Shown here one piece after another: positions 52,335-60,750 of a stretch of DNA of 64,000 nt (positions within the stretch are counted from its first letter, which is position 1; each line of letters starts with the position of its first letter). The notes under the pieces were generated by a model. It made no database searches. It was not told the DNA's origin and was given only the letters and a program-made list of their open reading frames with translations. The stretch covers positions 62,001 to 126,000 of the forward strand of contig NZ_KE384506.1 of NCBI RefSeq assembly GCF_000426185.1, given 5' to 3'. The translations under genes were made by a program, and so were the position numbers. The DNA comes from Cellulomonas sp. URHD0024 (GTDB lineage Bacteria; Actinomycetota; Actinomycetes; Actinomycetales; Cellulomonadaceae).

Positions 52335-53852
52335 ATGTCCGCGCTCGTCGATACCGCTCCGCTCATCGGTCACGTCGTCGGGGGCCAGGTGAGCACGCCC
52401 GAGGGATCACGGACCCAGGACGTGCACAACCCCGCGACCGGCGAGGTGTCCGGGCGCGTTCTCCTCGCGGACCAGGCGGAGGTCGACGCGGTCGTCGCGG
52501 GAGCGCTCGCGGCGTCGCACAGCTGGGCGCAGGAGCCCATCGGGAAGCGGGCCGGCGTCTTGTTCGCGTTCCGGGAGCAGCTGGTCGCCCACACCGACGA
52601 GCTCGCTGCGACGATCACGGCGGAGCACGGCAAGGTCACCGCGGACTCGCTCGGCGAGGTGGGTCGAGGGCTCGAGGTCGTCGAGTACGCGTGCGGGATC
52701 CCCCAGCTGCTGAAAGGGGAGTACACCGACCAGGCCGCCACGGGCGTCGACGTGTTCTCCTTCCGCGAGCCGCTGGGTGTGGTCGCCGGCATCACGCCGT
52801 TCAACTTCCCGGCGATGGTGCCGCTGTGGATGGCGCCCATGGCCATCGCCACCGGCAACGCGTTCGTGCTGAAGCCGTCCGAGCGCGACCCCTCGTCGTC
52901 GCTCCTGCTCGCGCGCCTGTGGAAGGACGCCGGACTTCCCGACGGGGTGTTCTCGGTGCTCCAGGGCGACCGCGTGGCCGTCGACGGGCTGCTCACGCAC
53001 CCGGACATCAGCGCGGTGTCGTTCGTCGGGTCGACGACCGTCGCCCGTCATGTGCACGCGACCGCGACCGCGCACGGGAAGCGCGTGCAGGCCCTCGGTG
53101 GCGCGAAGAACCATGCCGTCGTGCTGGCCGACGCCGACCTGGACCTCGCCGCGACGCACCTGACCGGTGCGGCGTTCGGCGCGGCCGGCGAGCGGTGCAT
53201 GGCGATCTCGGTGGCCGTGGTGGTCGACGAGGTGGCCGACGCACTGCTGGAGCGTCTGAAGGCGGCGGCGCTGAAGGTGCGCGTGGCGCCCGGGAACGAC
53301 CCGGCCTCGGACATGGGGCCCGTCATCACGAGGGCGGCGCAGCTGCGGATCGAGGAGATCGTCTCCGACGCCGTCGACTCCGGGGCGCGCGCACTGGTGG
53401 ACGGACGCGGGCACACCGTCACCGGATTCGAGGGCGGTTACTACGTGGGCCCCACGGTGCTCGACGGCGTCACGACCGACATGCGTGCGTACGCCGAGGA
53501 GATCTTCGGGCCGGTGCTCGTCGTGCTCCGCGTGGCGGACCTGTCCGAGGCGATCGCCCTGGTCAACGCGAACCCGTACGGCAACGGGACCGCTCTGTTC
53601 ACGTCGAGCGGCGACGCCGCCCGCACGTTCCAGCGCGCGGTGCACGTCGGCATGATCGGCATCAACGTGCCGATCCCGGTGCCCGTCGGCTGGCACTCGT
53701 TCGGCGGCTGGAAGGACTCGCTGTTCGGCGAGAGCCACATCTACGGCCCCGAGGCGGTCCGCTTCTACACGCGCAACAAGGTGGTCACCAGCCGCTGGCC
53801 CAGCTCCCCGGCGACGGCGCGCTTCCACTTCGGCCGCACCACCGCCCACTGA
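52335..53852 (+). CDS. mmsA: CoA-acylating methylmalonate-semialdehyde dehydrogenase
   Basis: Aldehyde dehydrogenase superfamily enzyme of 505 residues that converts (methyl)malonate semialdehyde to propionyl- or acetyl-CoA, in valine and myo-inositol degradation. Markers are PFNFPAMVPLWMAPMAIATGNAFVLKPSE, FVGSTTVARHVH, the catalytic Cys in AAGERCMA and the late IGINVPIPVPVGWHSFGGWKDS block specific to MmsA. No inositol or valine gene is adjacent. TAGATT at 52282-52287 may be its -10 box. ATG 52335 is preceded by GGAAGAGGG. It is bracketed by four copies of one palindrome. Confidence 0.9.
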   Translation: MSALVDTAPLIGHVVGGQVSTPEGSRTQDVHNPATGEVSGRVLLADQAEVDAVVAGALAASHSWAQEPIGKRAGVLFAFREQLVAHTDELAATITAEHGKVTADSLGEVGRGLEVVEYACGIPQLLKGEYTDQAATGVDVFSFREPLGVVAGITPFNFPAMVPLWMAPMAIATGNAFVLKPSERDPSSSLLLARLWKDAGLPDGVFSVLQGDRVAVDGLLTHPDISAVSFVGSTTVARHVHATATAHGKRVQALGGAKNHAVVLADADLDLAATHLTGAAFGAAGERCMAISVAVVVDEVADALLERLKAAALKVRVAPGNDPASDMGPVITRAAQLRIEEIVSDAVDSGARALVDGRGHTVTGFEGGYYVGPTVLDGVTTDMRAYAEEIFGPVLVVLRVADLSEAIALVNANPYGNGTALFTSSGDAARTFQRAVHVGMIGINVPIPVPVGWHSFGGWKDSLFGESHIYGPEAVRFYTRNKVVTSRWPSSPATARFHFGRTTAH

Positions 53853-53857
53853 CACCC

Positions 53858-53907
53858 GCAACGTCCGCACTGGTGGGGCCCAGGACCCCGACCAGTGCGG
53901 ACGTTGC
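53858..53907. repeat. Palindromic repeat copy 3 (downstream of mmsA)
   Basis: GCAACGTCCGCACTGGT and its exact complement (17-base arms) around a GC-rich loop that can itself pair; begins five bases after the mmsA stop. The inner arm has TGGT in place of TCGTG, with the compensating change on the other arm. Confidence 0.92.
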
Positions 53908-53920
53908 TGTGTGGAGAGCT

Positions 53921-53970
53921 GCAACGTCCGCACTCGTGAGGGGTATCGCACCCACGAGTGCGGACGTTGC
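53921..53970. repeat. Palindromic repeat copy 4 (downstream of mmsA)
   Basis: GCAACGTCCGCACTCGTG at 53921-53938 and its exact complement at 53953-53970: an 18-base perfect stem. Ends six bases before the stop of the convergent permease gene, so it could end both transcripts. Confidence 0.93.
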
Positions 53971-53976
53971 GGGGCT

Positions 53977-54756
53977 TTAGAGGGAGCGTTGGTAGGTGCG
54001 CATGGCGCGGACCGACCACCAGGCGACCACAGCGGCCAGCAGCAGCAGCCACAGGGAACGGGTGCCGACGAGGGACCAGTCCACGTCGGTCGACATCGAC
54101 GTCCTGGCGATCTCGACGGCCCAGGTCAGCGGGTTGAACTGGGCGACCGTCTGGACCCACGACGGCAGCAGCGACGTCGGCATCAGGGCCGTCGACAGGA
54201 ACGTCGCCGGGAGCACGATGATGGTCGAGATGCCGATGAGGGCGGTCTGGTCGCGGGCGAGCAGGGCGACAGCCGCCGACAGGGAGCAGAACGCGGCTGC
54301 GAGGAGCATCGACGCCCCCAGCGCGACGAGGAGCCCGAGCGGCCCGCCCTCGTAGGACGCGCCTGCGAGGACGCCGATCCCGAGGACGCACAGCCCCTGC
54401 ACGAAGCAGATCACGAGCTGCTGCACGAGCTGTCCGGCCACCAGGGACGACCGGTGCACCGGTGAGGTCAGCATGCGGTCCATGACGCCGGAGCGGATGT
54501 CGTCGATGAAGCCCGTGCCGGCCCAGGCGCCCGAGTACAGGACCGTCATCATGAGGATGCCGGGCACGAGGAAGGTCATGTAGTCGTCGGACCCGAAGCC
54601 GGGGACCGTGGCGACCGACGAGAACACGTTGCCGAACAGCAGCAGCCAGATGACCGGCTGGATGACCGCGACGCCGAGCCCCCACGGCTGACGGATGCCG
54701 TCGATGGTCCAGCGGCGGGTGACCTGCGTCGTCTGGGTGACCCAGGTGGCGCTCAT
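53977..54756 (-). CDS. ABC-2 type exporter permease (DrrB-like)
   Basis: A 259-residue permease with six membrane segments. Family marks: QPVIWLLLFGNVFSS, MTVLYSGAWAGTGFIDDIRSGVMDRMLTSPVHRSSLVAGQLV and IGISTIIVLPATFLSTALMPTSLLPSWVQ. It pairs with the ATPase gene that overlaps it upstream (ATGA). This is the daunorubicin-exporter type; substrate unknown. Confidence 0.92.
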   Translation of the reverse strand: MSATWVTQTTQVTRRWTIDGIRQPWGLGVAVIQPVIWLLLFGNVFSSVATVPGFGSDDYMTFLVPGILMMTVLYSGAWAGTGFIDDIRSGVMDRMLTSPVHRSSLVAGQLVQQLVICFVQGLCVLGIGVLAGASYEGGPLGLLVALGASMLLAAAFCSLSAAVALLARDQTALIGISTIIVLPATFLSTALMPTSLLPSWVQTVAQFNPLTWAVEIARTSMSTDVDWSLVGTRSLWLLLLAAVVAWWSVRAMRTYQRSL

Positions 54757-55757
54757 CGGACCAGCTCCTTCTCGGGTGCCGACGAGGTCCACGAGCGGCC
54801 GGCATGAGCCAGGTAGACGTCGTCGAGCGTGGGCCGGGAGACGCCGACCGCGCCGTGCCTGATGCCGGCGGCCTGCAGCGCGGCGATGACGGCGCCCACC
54901 GCGGCGGGTCCGTCGGAGGTGCGCGCGACGAGGCGGCCGGTGGGCCCCTCGACGTGCACCGAGACGTCCCGCAGGAGCGCGACCGACGTCGCGATCTCCA
55001 GGACGCGCGACTCGTCCGGCTCGACCAGCTCGACCGAGAGCGTGTCCCCGGAGAGGGTCGCCTTCAGCGACTCCGGCGACCCCTCGGCCACCACGCGGCC
55101 ACGGTCGACGATGGTCAGCCCGTCGGCCAGCCGATCCGCCTCCTCGAGGTAGTGCGTCGTGAGCACGACGGTCAGCTCGTCCTCGCCGGCGAGGCGCCGG
55201 ATCTCGGCCCACATCGCGGAGCGGGCCTCGGGGTCCAGGCCGGTGGTCGGCTCGTCGAGGAACAGGACGGACGGGCTGCCGACGAGCCCGAGGGCGACAT
55301 CGAGCTTGCGGCGTGTGCCGCCGGACAGCTTGCCGGCGCCGCGGTCCGCGAACTCGCCGAGCCCGAACCGGTCGACGAGTGCGGCCGCCCGCTCGGAGGA
55401 CGCCGACCGCGACAACCCGCGCAGCCGGGCGGCCATCGCGAGGTTCTCCCGGGGGGTCAGCAGCGGGTCGGCGCCGGTGCCCTGGGACACGTAGCCGATC
55501 GCGCGGCGGACAGCCGCTGCCTGCGACACCACGTCGTGGCCCGCCACGGTCGCGGTGCCGGACGTGGCCCGCGCGAGCGTGGTGAGCACCTTGGTGGTGG
55601 TGGACTTGCCGGCGCCGTTGGGTCCGAGCAGCCCGTGCACGGTGCCGGCGGGGATGGTGAGCGTGAGCCCGTCGAGGGCTCGCACGTCCGGTCGGCCGCG
55701 GCCGCCGGGGTAGGTCTTGACCAGGTCGAGCGCGTCGACGGCTGTGGTGTGTGGCAT
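54753..55757 (-). CDS. ABC-2 exporter ATP-binding protein (DrrA-like)
   Basis: A 334-residue ATPase with Walker A GPNGAGKSTT, Q-loop YVSQGTGAD, signature LSGGTRRKLDVALGL, Walker B LFLDEPTTGLD and switch His in TTHYLEEAD, plus the DrrA-specific C-terminal region (RPTLDDVYLAHAGRS). It is followed by its permease and preceded, 180 bases away on the same strand, by a PadR regulator, a common pairing for drug exporters. Start ATG 55757 gives MPHTTAVDALDLVKTYPGG. Confidence 0.93.
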   Translation of the reverse strand: MPHTTAVDALDLVKTYPGGRGRPDVRALDGLTLTIPAGTVHGLLGPNGAGKSTTTKVLTTLARATSGTATVAGHDVVSQAAAVRRAIGYVSQGTGADPLLTPRENLAMAARLRGLSRSASSERAAALVDRFGLGEFADRGAGKLSGGTRRKLDVALGLVGSPSVLFLDEPTTGLDPEARSAMWAEIRRLAGEDELTVVLTTHYLEEADRLADGLTIVDRGRVVAEGSPESLKATLSGDTLSVELVEPDESRVLEIATSVALLRDVSVHVEGPTGRLVARTSDGPAAVGAVIAALQAAGIRHGAVGVSRPTLDDVYLAHAGRSWTSSAPEKELVR

Positions 55758-55938
55758 GTGACTGCCTTCGGTCGAGCCGGTCCGAGAGACCGGCGGGTGG
55801 GCCGACCGAGGTGCCACCTATGCTGATGCGTGCAGCGGATCGCACAGGTGCCCTTGCGGGTCTCGGTCGGTTCGTGGTGGTCGGCCCGGGTGTTCCAGCA
55901 CCTGGGCCGACCTTTCTTCACGCGGCTGCGCGAAGGAT

Positions 55939-56604
55939 CTAGGGCGGGGGCGGCGGTACGTAGGCCGCCAGGGCCTCGGCCAGCTCGTCGGGTGCCAGGC
56001 GCCCTCCGGCCGCGCGTTCGTGCAGCTCACGCCACAGGTGCACGCCGTCGAACGAGCCGTCCGCGATGCTCGTCGCGAGACCGACGACGAACTCGAGCTC
56101 GGCGCTCAGGATCGCGATCTCGTAGGCGCTCTCCAGCGTGAAGATCGCCGGCAGACCCATCAGCTGCGCGTCGGCCACCCCGGCGCGCAGCACAGCGAGG
56201 TTCCGTTCGAGCGTCGCCTGGCGCAGCCGGAGCAGCCGGACGACGTCGTCGGGACCCAGCAGGGGCAGGAACGACAGTGCGGCCTCGAACTGCGGGAACT
56301 CCTTGGTGGGCGTGCGGACCAGGTCCGTCAGCCAGTCGATGGCCTCGGTCGCCCCCGAGTCGGTGAGCCGGTAGACCGTGCGGGTGGGCCGGTTGCCGTC
56401 ACGCTCGGTGGACGAGGCCTCGATCAGCCCGTGCTTCACCAGCGAGTCGACGACGGAGTACAGCGAGCCGAAGTTGAGCTTGACCGACTCGTCCTTGCGC
56501 CGCTCCCGCAGGGTCATCGACATCTCGTACGGGTGCATCGGCCGCTCCCACAGGAGGGCGAGGACGGCGAGCGCCAAGGGGTTGCTGCGCGACCGTGCGG
56601 CCAT
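55939..56604 (-). CDS. PadR-family transcriptional regulator
   Basis: A 221-residue regulator with the PadR winged helix (NPLALAVLALLWERPMHPYEMSMTLRERR, SLYSVVDSLVKHGLIEAS, YRLTDSG) and a longer C-terminal helical domain with a Vir-like dimerisation part. PadR proteins repress efflux genes until a ligand binds. It stands upstream of the DrrAB-like exporter on the same strand, its presumed target. The direct repeat GCTCGATCC (two copies) lies 20-40 bases before its start. It ends in a run of six prolines. Confidence 0.9.
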   Translation of the reverse strand: MAARSRSNPLALAVLALLWERPMHPYEMSMTLRERRKDESVKLNFGSLYSVVDSLVKHGLIEASSTERDGNRPTRTVYRLTDSGATEAIDWLTDLVRTPTKEFPQFEAALSFLPLLGPDDVVRLLRLRQATLERNLAVLRAGVADAQLMGLPAIFTLESAYEIAILSAELEFVVGLATSIADGSFDGVHLWRELHERAAGGRLAPDELAEALAAYVPPPPP

Positions 56605-56625
56605 GTTCGACTCCTTACGCGTATC

Positions 56626-56648
56626 GCTCGATCCCGAATGCTCGATCC
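56626..56648 (-). promoter_or_regulatory. Direct repeat GCTCGATCC before padR, candidate operator
   Basis: GCTCGATCC at 56626-56634 and 56640-56648, centred 14 bases apart, immediately beside ATATACT (minus strand, 56650-56656), a likely -10 box. Position suits self-regulation. Confidence 0.45.
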
Positions 56649-56719
56649 AGAGTATATCGCGTTTGTGTCGCGTTCAACCCCTGCTCCGCAACGTCGGCGT
56701 GCCCGTGCGACGATCGAGC

Positions 56720-57208
56720 GTGCCTCAGCCCTACACCGTGATGATCGTCTGCACCGGGAACATCTGCCGCTCACCCATGGCCGAGGTGGTGCTGCGCGAG
56801 CGGTTCGCCGACGCGGGGCTCGACGCCCAGGTGGTCGTCGACTCGACCGGGATCAGCGACGAGGAGCGCGGCAACCCGATCGACCGGCGCGCGCAGGCCG
56901 TGCTGGTCGAAGCTGGCTACCCTGCCGCGACCGAGCATCGGGCGCGGCAGACGCGGGCGTCGGAGCTGGGATCGCGCGACCTGGTGCTGGCCATGACGTC
57001 GATGCACGCGCAGGCGCTGCGGCGGCTCGGCAGCGAGCAGGTGCGGATGTACCGCTCGTTCGACCCGGACGCGCCCGTCGGGCGCGCCGAGCACGCGCTC
57101 GACGTCGACGACCCCTGGTACGGCGGCGCCGCCGACTTCGAGGCGTGCCTGGCGCAGGTCGAGGCGGCGGCGGACGGGATCGTCGCGTACGTGCGCCAGG
57201 TTCTCTAG
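56720..57208 (+). CDS. Low-molecular-weight protein tyrosine phosphatase
   Basis: A 162-residue enzyme with the phosphatase loop CTGNICRS (Cys11, Arg17) and the acid loop DDPWYGG toward the end. It removes phosphate from tyrosine residues or, in actinobacteria, sometimes acts on host or cell-wall targets. GTG 56720 gives a short leader MPQPYTV before the first strand. Its stop shares the four bases CTAG with the stop of the convergent gene. Confidence 0.92.
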   Translation: MPQPYTVMIVCTGNICRSPMAEVVLRERFADAGLDAQVVVDSTGISDEERGNPIDRRAQAVLVEAGYPAATEHRARQTRASELGSRDLVLAMTSMHAQALRRLGSEQVRMYRSFDPDAPVGRAEHALDVDDPWYGGAADFEACLAQVEAAADGIVAYVRQVL

Positions 57209-57945
57209 AGGCTCACCCGCACCGTCGCGGTGGTCCCGTCGCGGTAGGTGACCTGCAGGTCGGCTCCGGCGCCGGACAGCTCGGCGCCCGGGAACCACAG
57301 CGCGAACGAGCCGGCCGACACGGTCGCCCGCACGGTGCCGACCAGTGCGCTGTCGTACGCCACGCCGACGACTTCGGCGCCGACGCGCCCGGCCGCGAGC
57401 GAGACGTCTCCCGCGCCCATGGTGCCCGTGCCGAGGTCCGTCGCGACGACGTCTCGTGGGCCGGTCTCGGCAACCTGCGCGACCCCGACCGACCCGATCA
57501 TCGCGTCGCTGAACCAGCCCCGCGAGCTGTCGGTGACGCAGAGGGCCGAGTAGCCGTCGGCGCCGGTCAGCAGGACCGTCAGCCAGACCCCCCGCCGCTC
57601 GGCGACCGCGACGTCGACGGGTACCTGGACGTCCTGCGCCGACCGGCACGAGTCCGCGACGGCCGCCTGCTCCGTCGGTGTCAGCGCGGAGGGCGCCGCG
57701 GTCCACGTGGCATAGGCCTCGTCGCCGCCGCGGAGCTGGGGCAGCACTGCTGCTCCGATCGCCAACCCGGCGGCCGCCCCGGCCAGGACGATGCGTCGAG
57801 GGGTGACCACCCGGCGCCGCGCGACCGGGGCGACCGGGCTGGCCAGGATGCAGTGCAGGGTGGCGGTCGCGTGCGGCGAGCGCGGGTCGTTGGACCCGGT
57901 CGCGACGTCGAGGTCGGGCAGCAGGGCCAGCGTGTCGGTCGTCAT
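57205..57945 (-). CDS. Single-pass membrane protein paired with an ECF sigma factor
   Basis: A 246-residue protein: cytoplasmic N-terminus of about 50 residues, one membrane helix (IVLAGAAAGLAIGAAVLPQ) and an extracytoplasmic beta-rich domain of about 170 residues. No zinc-binding anti-sigma motif (HxxxCxxC) is visible, only one cysteine in the cytoplasmic part (ATLHCIL), so it is not a standard ZAS anti-sigma factor; it resembles the CU044_5270-type partners of sigma-70 family proteins. It overlaps the sigma gene by ATGA. Confidence 0.75.
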   Translation of the reverse strand: MTTDTLALLPDLDVATGSNDPRSPHATATLHCILASPVAPVARRRVVTPRRIVLAGAAAGLAIGAAVLPQLRGGDEAYATWTAAPSALTPTEQAAVADSCRSAQDVQVPVDVAVAERRGVWLTVLLTGADGYSALCVTDSSRGWFSDAMIGSVGVAQVAETGPRDVVATDLGTGTMGAGDVSLAAGRVGAEVVGVAYDSALVGTVRATVSAGSFALWFPGAELSGAGADLQVTYRDGTTATVRVSL

Positions 57946-58472
57946 CGTGCGGGCGTCCTCTCGAGGGAGACAGGCGTGGGTGTCAGGTGTGCGCGCAGCG
58001 CGCGACGGGCGCGGGTCAGGCGCAGGCGGTAGGCGACCGCAGAGATGCCGAGGACGGCGGCCGCGTGCGGTGCGTCGAGCCCCTCGAACGCGCTCAGAGC
58101 GAGCGTCTCCTGGTGCGTCGCGGAGAGCAGGCGCCAGGCGCGGGCGAGGTCGACGCGCCTGGCGACGAGCTCCGAGCTGTCGTCGTCGATCAAGGACGTC
58201 TCGCCGGCCACGCGGACCGTCAGGGCACGACGGCGACCGTCGCCCCGATCGTGGTTGAGGATCACGTTGCGGGTGATGCCGAACAGCCACGCGCGGGCGT
58301 CGTCCGGGTCGGGGGGAAGATCCGCGAGGCGACGCCAGGCGACGAGGAAGGCGTCGGCCGCGACATCCTGCGCGGTCCACGGACCGGCTCGACGCTGCGC
58401 GAACCGCACGACGTCGGAGTAGCTGCTCTCGAACAGCGCGACGAAGGTCGCCTGCGGATCAGGTGGGCTCAT
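57942..58472 (-). CDS. ECF-type RNA polymerase sigma factor
   Basis: A 176-residue sigma-70 family protein with region 2 (FVALFESSYSDVVRFAQRRAG... DAFLVAWRRLADLPPDPDDARAWLFGITRNVILNHDR) and region 4 (LLSATHQETLALSAFEGLDAPHAAAVLGISAVAYRLRLTRARRAL). ECF factors direct transcription of small envelope-stress regulons. The membrane protein encoded downstream (ATGA overlap) is the probable regulator. ATG 58472 is chosen since the upstream in-frame extension is unlike sigma factors. Confidence 0.9.
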   Translation of the reverse strand: MSPPDPQATFVALFESSYSDVVRFAQRRAGPWTAQDVAADAFLVAWRRLADLPPDPDDARAWLFGITRNVILNHDRGDGRRRALTVRVAGETSLIDDDSSELVARRVDLARAWRLLSATHQETLALSAFEGLDAPHAAAVLGISAVAYRLRLTRARRALRAHLTPTPVSLERTPAR

Positions 58473-58515
58473 ACCCGGTCCCTGTCCGGCACGGCGTGCA
58501 TCGTGTCGCTGAAAC

Positions 58516-59511
58516 CTAGAGCCAGCGGTTGTGGCGGAACGCGGCGTAGAGCGCCCCGCAGACGACGGCGGTCCCACCGAGCACGAAGTAGAACCCGTTC
58601 GGGTCGTCCTGCCCGGGGATCACGGTGAAGTTCATGCCGTAGATGCCGGCGATCGCGGTCGGGACGATGGCGATCGCCGCCCACGAGGAGATCTTGCGCA
58701 TGTCGGAGTTCTGCTGGACGCTCACGCGGTTCTGCTCGACGCTCACCTGCGCGAGGTCGGCCTGCATGACGTTGGTCAGCAGCGCGTCGGCGGCCTCGAC
58801 AAGCTCGGCGGCGTGCAGGGCGTGGTCCTGCACGTCGCGGAAGTAGGGCCGCGCGTGGGCCGGGATGTTGGGGACGACCTCGTCGGCAAGCCTCGTGAGA
58901 GGGCCGACGAGAGGCACGACGGCCCGCCGGAACTGCTGGACCTCCCGCTTGAGCTTGTAGATGCGCTCGGCGTGGTCGTTGCCGGGGTCGTCGCCGAACA
59001 CCTGGTCCTCGATCTCGTCGATGTCGACGTCGATCGCCTTGGTGACCTCGAGGTACTGGTCCACAGACCGGTCCAGGATGGCGTGCAGGACCGCGACCGG
59101 GCCGTGCTGGAGCATCTCCGGGTCGGCCTCTAGCGACTCGCGGACCTGCGCCGGGATGGTCGTGATGCCGTGCCGCACCACGATGACGAACCGTTCGCCG
59201 ACGAAGATCGCCAGCTCGCTGACCTCGACCACCTCGACGTGGTCGACGTAGAAGACCGGCTTGACCACCGCGAACGTGAGCGAGCCGTAGCGCTCGAGCT
59301 TGGGTCGCTGGTGCGACGCGATCGCGTCCTCGATGGCCAGCTGCGGAAGCTCGAAGCCCACCGCGAGAGCGTCGAACTCCTCAGCGGTCGGGTCGTGCAG
59401 GCCGATCCAGACGAACCCGTCCTCCTTCTCGGCCTCCCGCATCGCCACCTGCAGGTCGTCGAGCCGGTGCCGGCGTCGACCTCCGGCGTACAGGGCGCAG
59501 TCCACGATCAC
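58516..59511 (-). CDS. corA: CorA-family magnesium transporter
   Basis: Pentameric Mg2+ channel of 331 residues with a large cytoplasmic funnel domain and two C-terminal membrane helices. The selectivity motif YGMNF is present between the helices, and the first helix reads ISSWAAIAIVPTAIAGIYG. GTG 59511 gives the usual beginning MIVDCALYAGG. It fits a leaderless transcript, with TACCCT seven bases before. The divergent aminotransferase gene starts only 43 bases away. Confidence 0.93.
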   Translation of the reverse strand: MIVDCALYAGGRRRHRLDDLQVAMREAEKEDGFVWIGLHDPTAEEFDALAVGFELPQLAIEDAIASHQRPKLERYGSLTFAVVKPVFYVDHVEVVEVSELAIFVGERFVIVVRHGITTIPAQVRESLEADPEMLQHGPVAVLHAILDRSVDQYLEVTKAIDVDIDEIEDQVFGDDPGNDHAERIYKLKREVQQFRRAVVPLVGPLTRLADEVVPNIPAHARPYFRDVQDHALHAAELVEAADALLTNVMQADLAQVSVEQNRVSVQQNSDMRKISSWAAIAIVPTAIAGIYGMNFTVIPGQDDPNGFYFVLGGTAVVCGALYAAFRHNRWL

Positions 59512-59518
59512 GGGGTTG

Positions 59519-59524
59519 AGGGTA
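59519..59524 (-). promoter_or_regulatory. -10 box for leaderless corA transcript
   Basis: TACCCT on the minus strand ends seven bases before GTG 59511. Confidence 0.45.
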
Positions 59525-59554
59525 CGGCCCGCCGAGGTGCGACACGATGGACCC

Positions 59555-60733
59555 ATGAAGGTTGCCACCCGTGCGCATGTCCCGCCGTTCGCCGTCATGG
59601 AGATCCTGGCCGCCGCGAACGCCCGCAAGGCCGCCGGCGAGAGCATCCTCAACCTCTGTGCGGGCGAGCCCTCGACCGGTGCGTCGGACGTGGTGCGACA
59701 ACGCGCGATCGACCTGCTGACCGCGGGCGACCTCGGCTACACCGAGGCGTTGGGCGCGCCGGGCATGCGTGCCGCGATCGCCCAGCACTACCGCGACTGG
59801 TACGCGGTCGACATCGACCCGGCGCGGATCGCCGTGACGACGGGCTCGTCGGGCGGCTTCATGCTCGCGTTCCTCGCGGCGTTCGACGTGGGCGACCGGG
59901 TGGCCCTCGGCGTACCCGGCTACCCGGCCTACGCGAACATCCTCGCTGCGCTCGGGTGCGAGGTCGTGACGCTGCCGTGCGGCCCGGAGACTCGCTACCA
60001 GCCGACGGTCGCGCAGCTGGAGGCGCTCGACGGCCCGATCGACGGGCTCGTGGTCGCGTCACCGGCCAACCCGACCGGCACGATGATCGACCCCGCCGAG
60101 CTCGCCGCGCTCGCGGCCTGGTGCGGGCAGCACGGCGTGCGGCTGGTCAGCGACGAGATCTACCACGGCATCACCTACGACGACGCGACCCCTCCGACGG
60201 CGGCGTCGTACCTCGCGCAGGGCGCGGTCGTGGTGAACTCGTTCTCCAAGTACTGGGCGATGACGGGCTGGCGGCTCGGCTGGCTCGTCCTGCCCGACGA
60301 CCTGGTGACCGCGGTCGACGCCCTCGCCGGAAACGTCGCCCTCTGCCCGCCGGCACTGGCCCAGCACGCGGGCGTCGCGGCGTTCAGCCCGTCCGGGTAC
60401 GCGGCTGCGCGGGAGAACGTGTCGCGCTACGCGGCCGCTCGGTCCCTGCTTCTTGAACGCCTCCCAGAGCTCGGGTGGACCCGCATCGCACCCGCTGACG
60501 GTGCGTTCTACCTCTACGCCGACATCTCCGCGAGCGGCCTGGACTCGATCACCTGGTGCGCGCGGCTTCTCGACGAGGCCGGCGTCGCGCTGACGCCCGG
60601 CACCGACTTCGACCCCGTCGACGGACGGCGCTGGGTGCGACTGTCGTTCGCGTCGTCGGTCGAGGTGGTCGGCGAGGCGGTGGACCGGATCGTCGCGTGG
60701 CAGGCGACCCTCGCGCCCGCCCGGACGGGCTGA
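59555..60733 (+). CDS. PLP-dependent class I/II aminotransferase
   Basis: A 392-residue fold-type I aminotransferase. Landmarks are the N-terminal GEPSTGASDVV, VTTGSSGGFMLAFLAAF, the Asn in SPANPTGTM, the Asp of SDEIYHGITY, the Schiff-base lysine in SFSKYWAMTGWRLGW and the C-terminal Arg in WVRLSFA. It resembles AspC/ArAT-type enzymes; amino-acid preference is not predictable. No strong Shine-Dalgarno sequence before the ATG. Confidence 0.92.
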   Translation: MKVATRAHVPPFAVMEILAAANARKAAGESILNLCAGEPSTGASDVVRQRAIDLLTAGDLGYTEALGAPGMRAAIAQHYRDWYAVDIDPARIAVTTGSSGGFMLAFLAAFDVGDRVALGVPGYPAYANILAALGCEVVTLPCGPETRYQPTVAQLEALDGPIDGLVVASPANPTGTMIDPAELAALAAWCGQHGVRLVSDEIYHGITYDDATPPTAASYLAQGAVVVNSFSKYWAMTGWRLGWLVLPDDLVTAVDALAGNVALCPPALAQHAGVAAFSPSGYAAARENVSRYAAARSLLLERLPELGWTRIAPADGAFYLYADISASGLDSITWCARLLDEAGVALTPGTDFDPVDGRRWVRLSFASSVEVVGEAVDRIVAWQATLAPARTG

Positions 60734-60750
60734 CCGACGTCGCTCGGCCG

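Noticed and set aside
52130..53970. CRISPR array
   Set aside because: Only four units, each a palindrome, separated by a whole gene; spacing and spacers are wrong and no cas gene is present.
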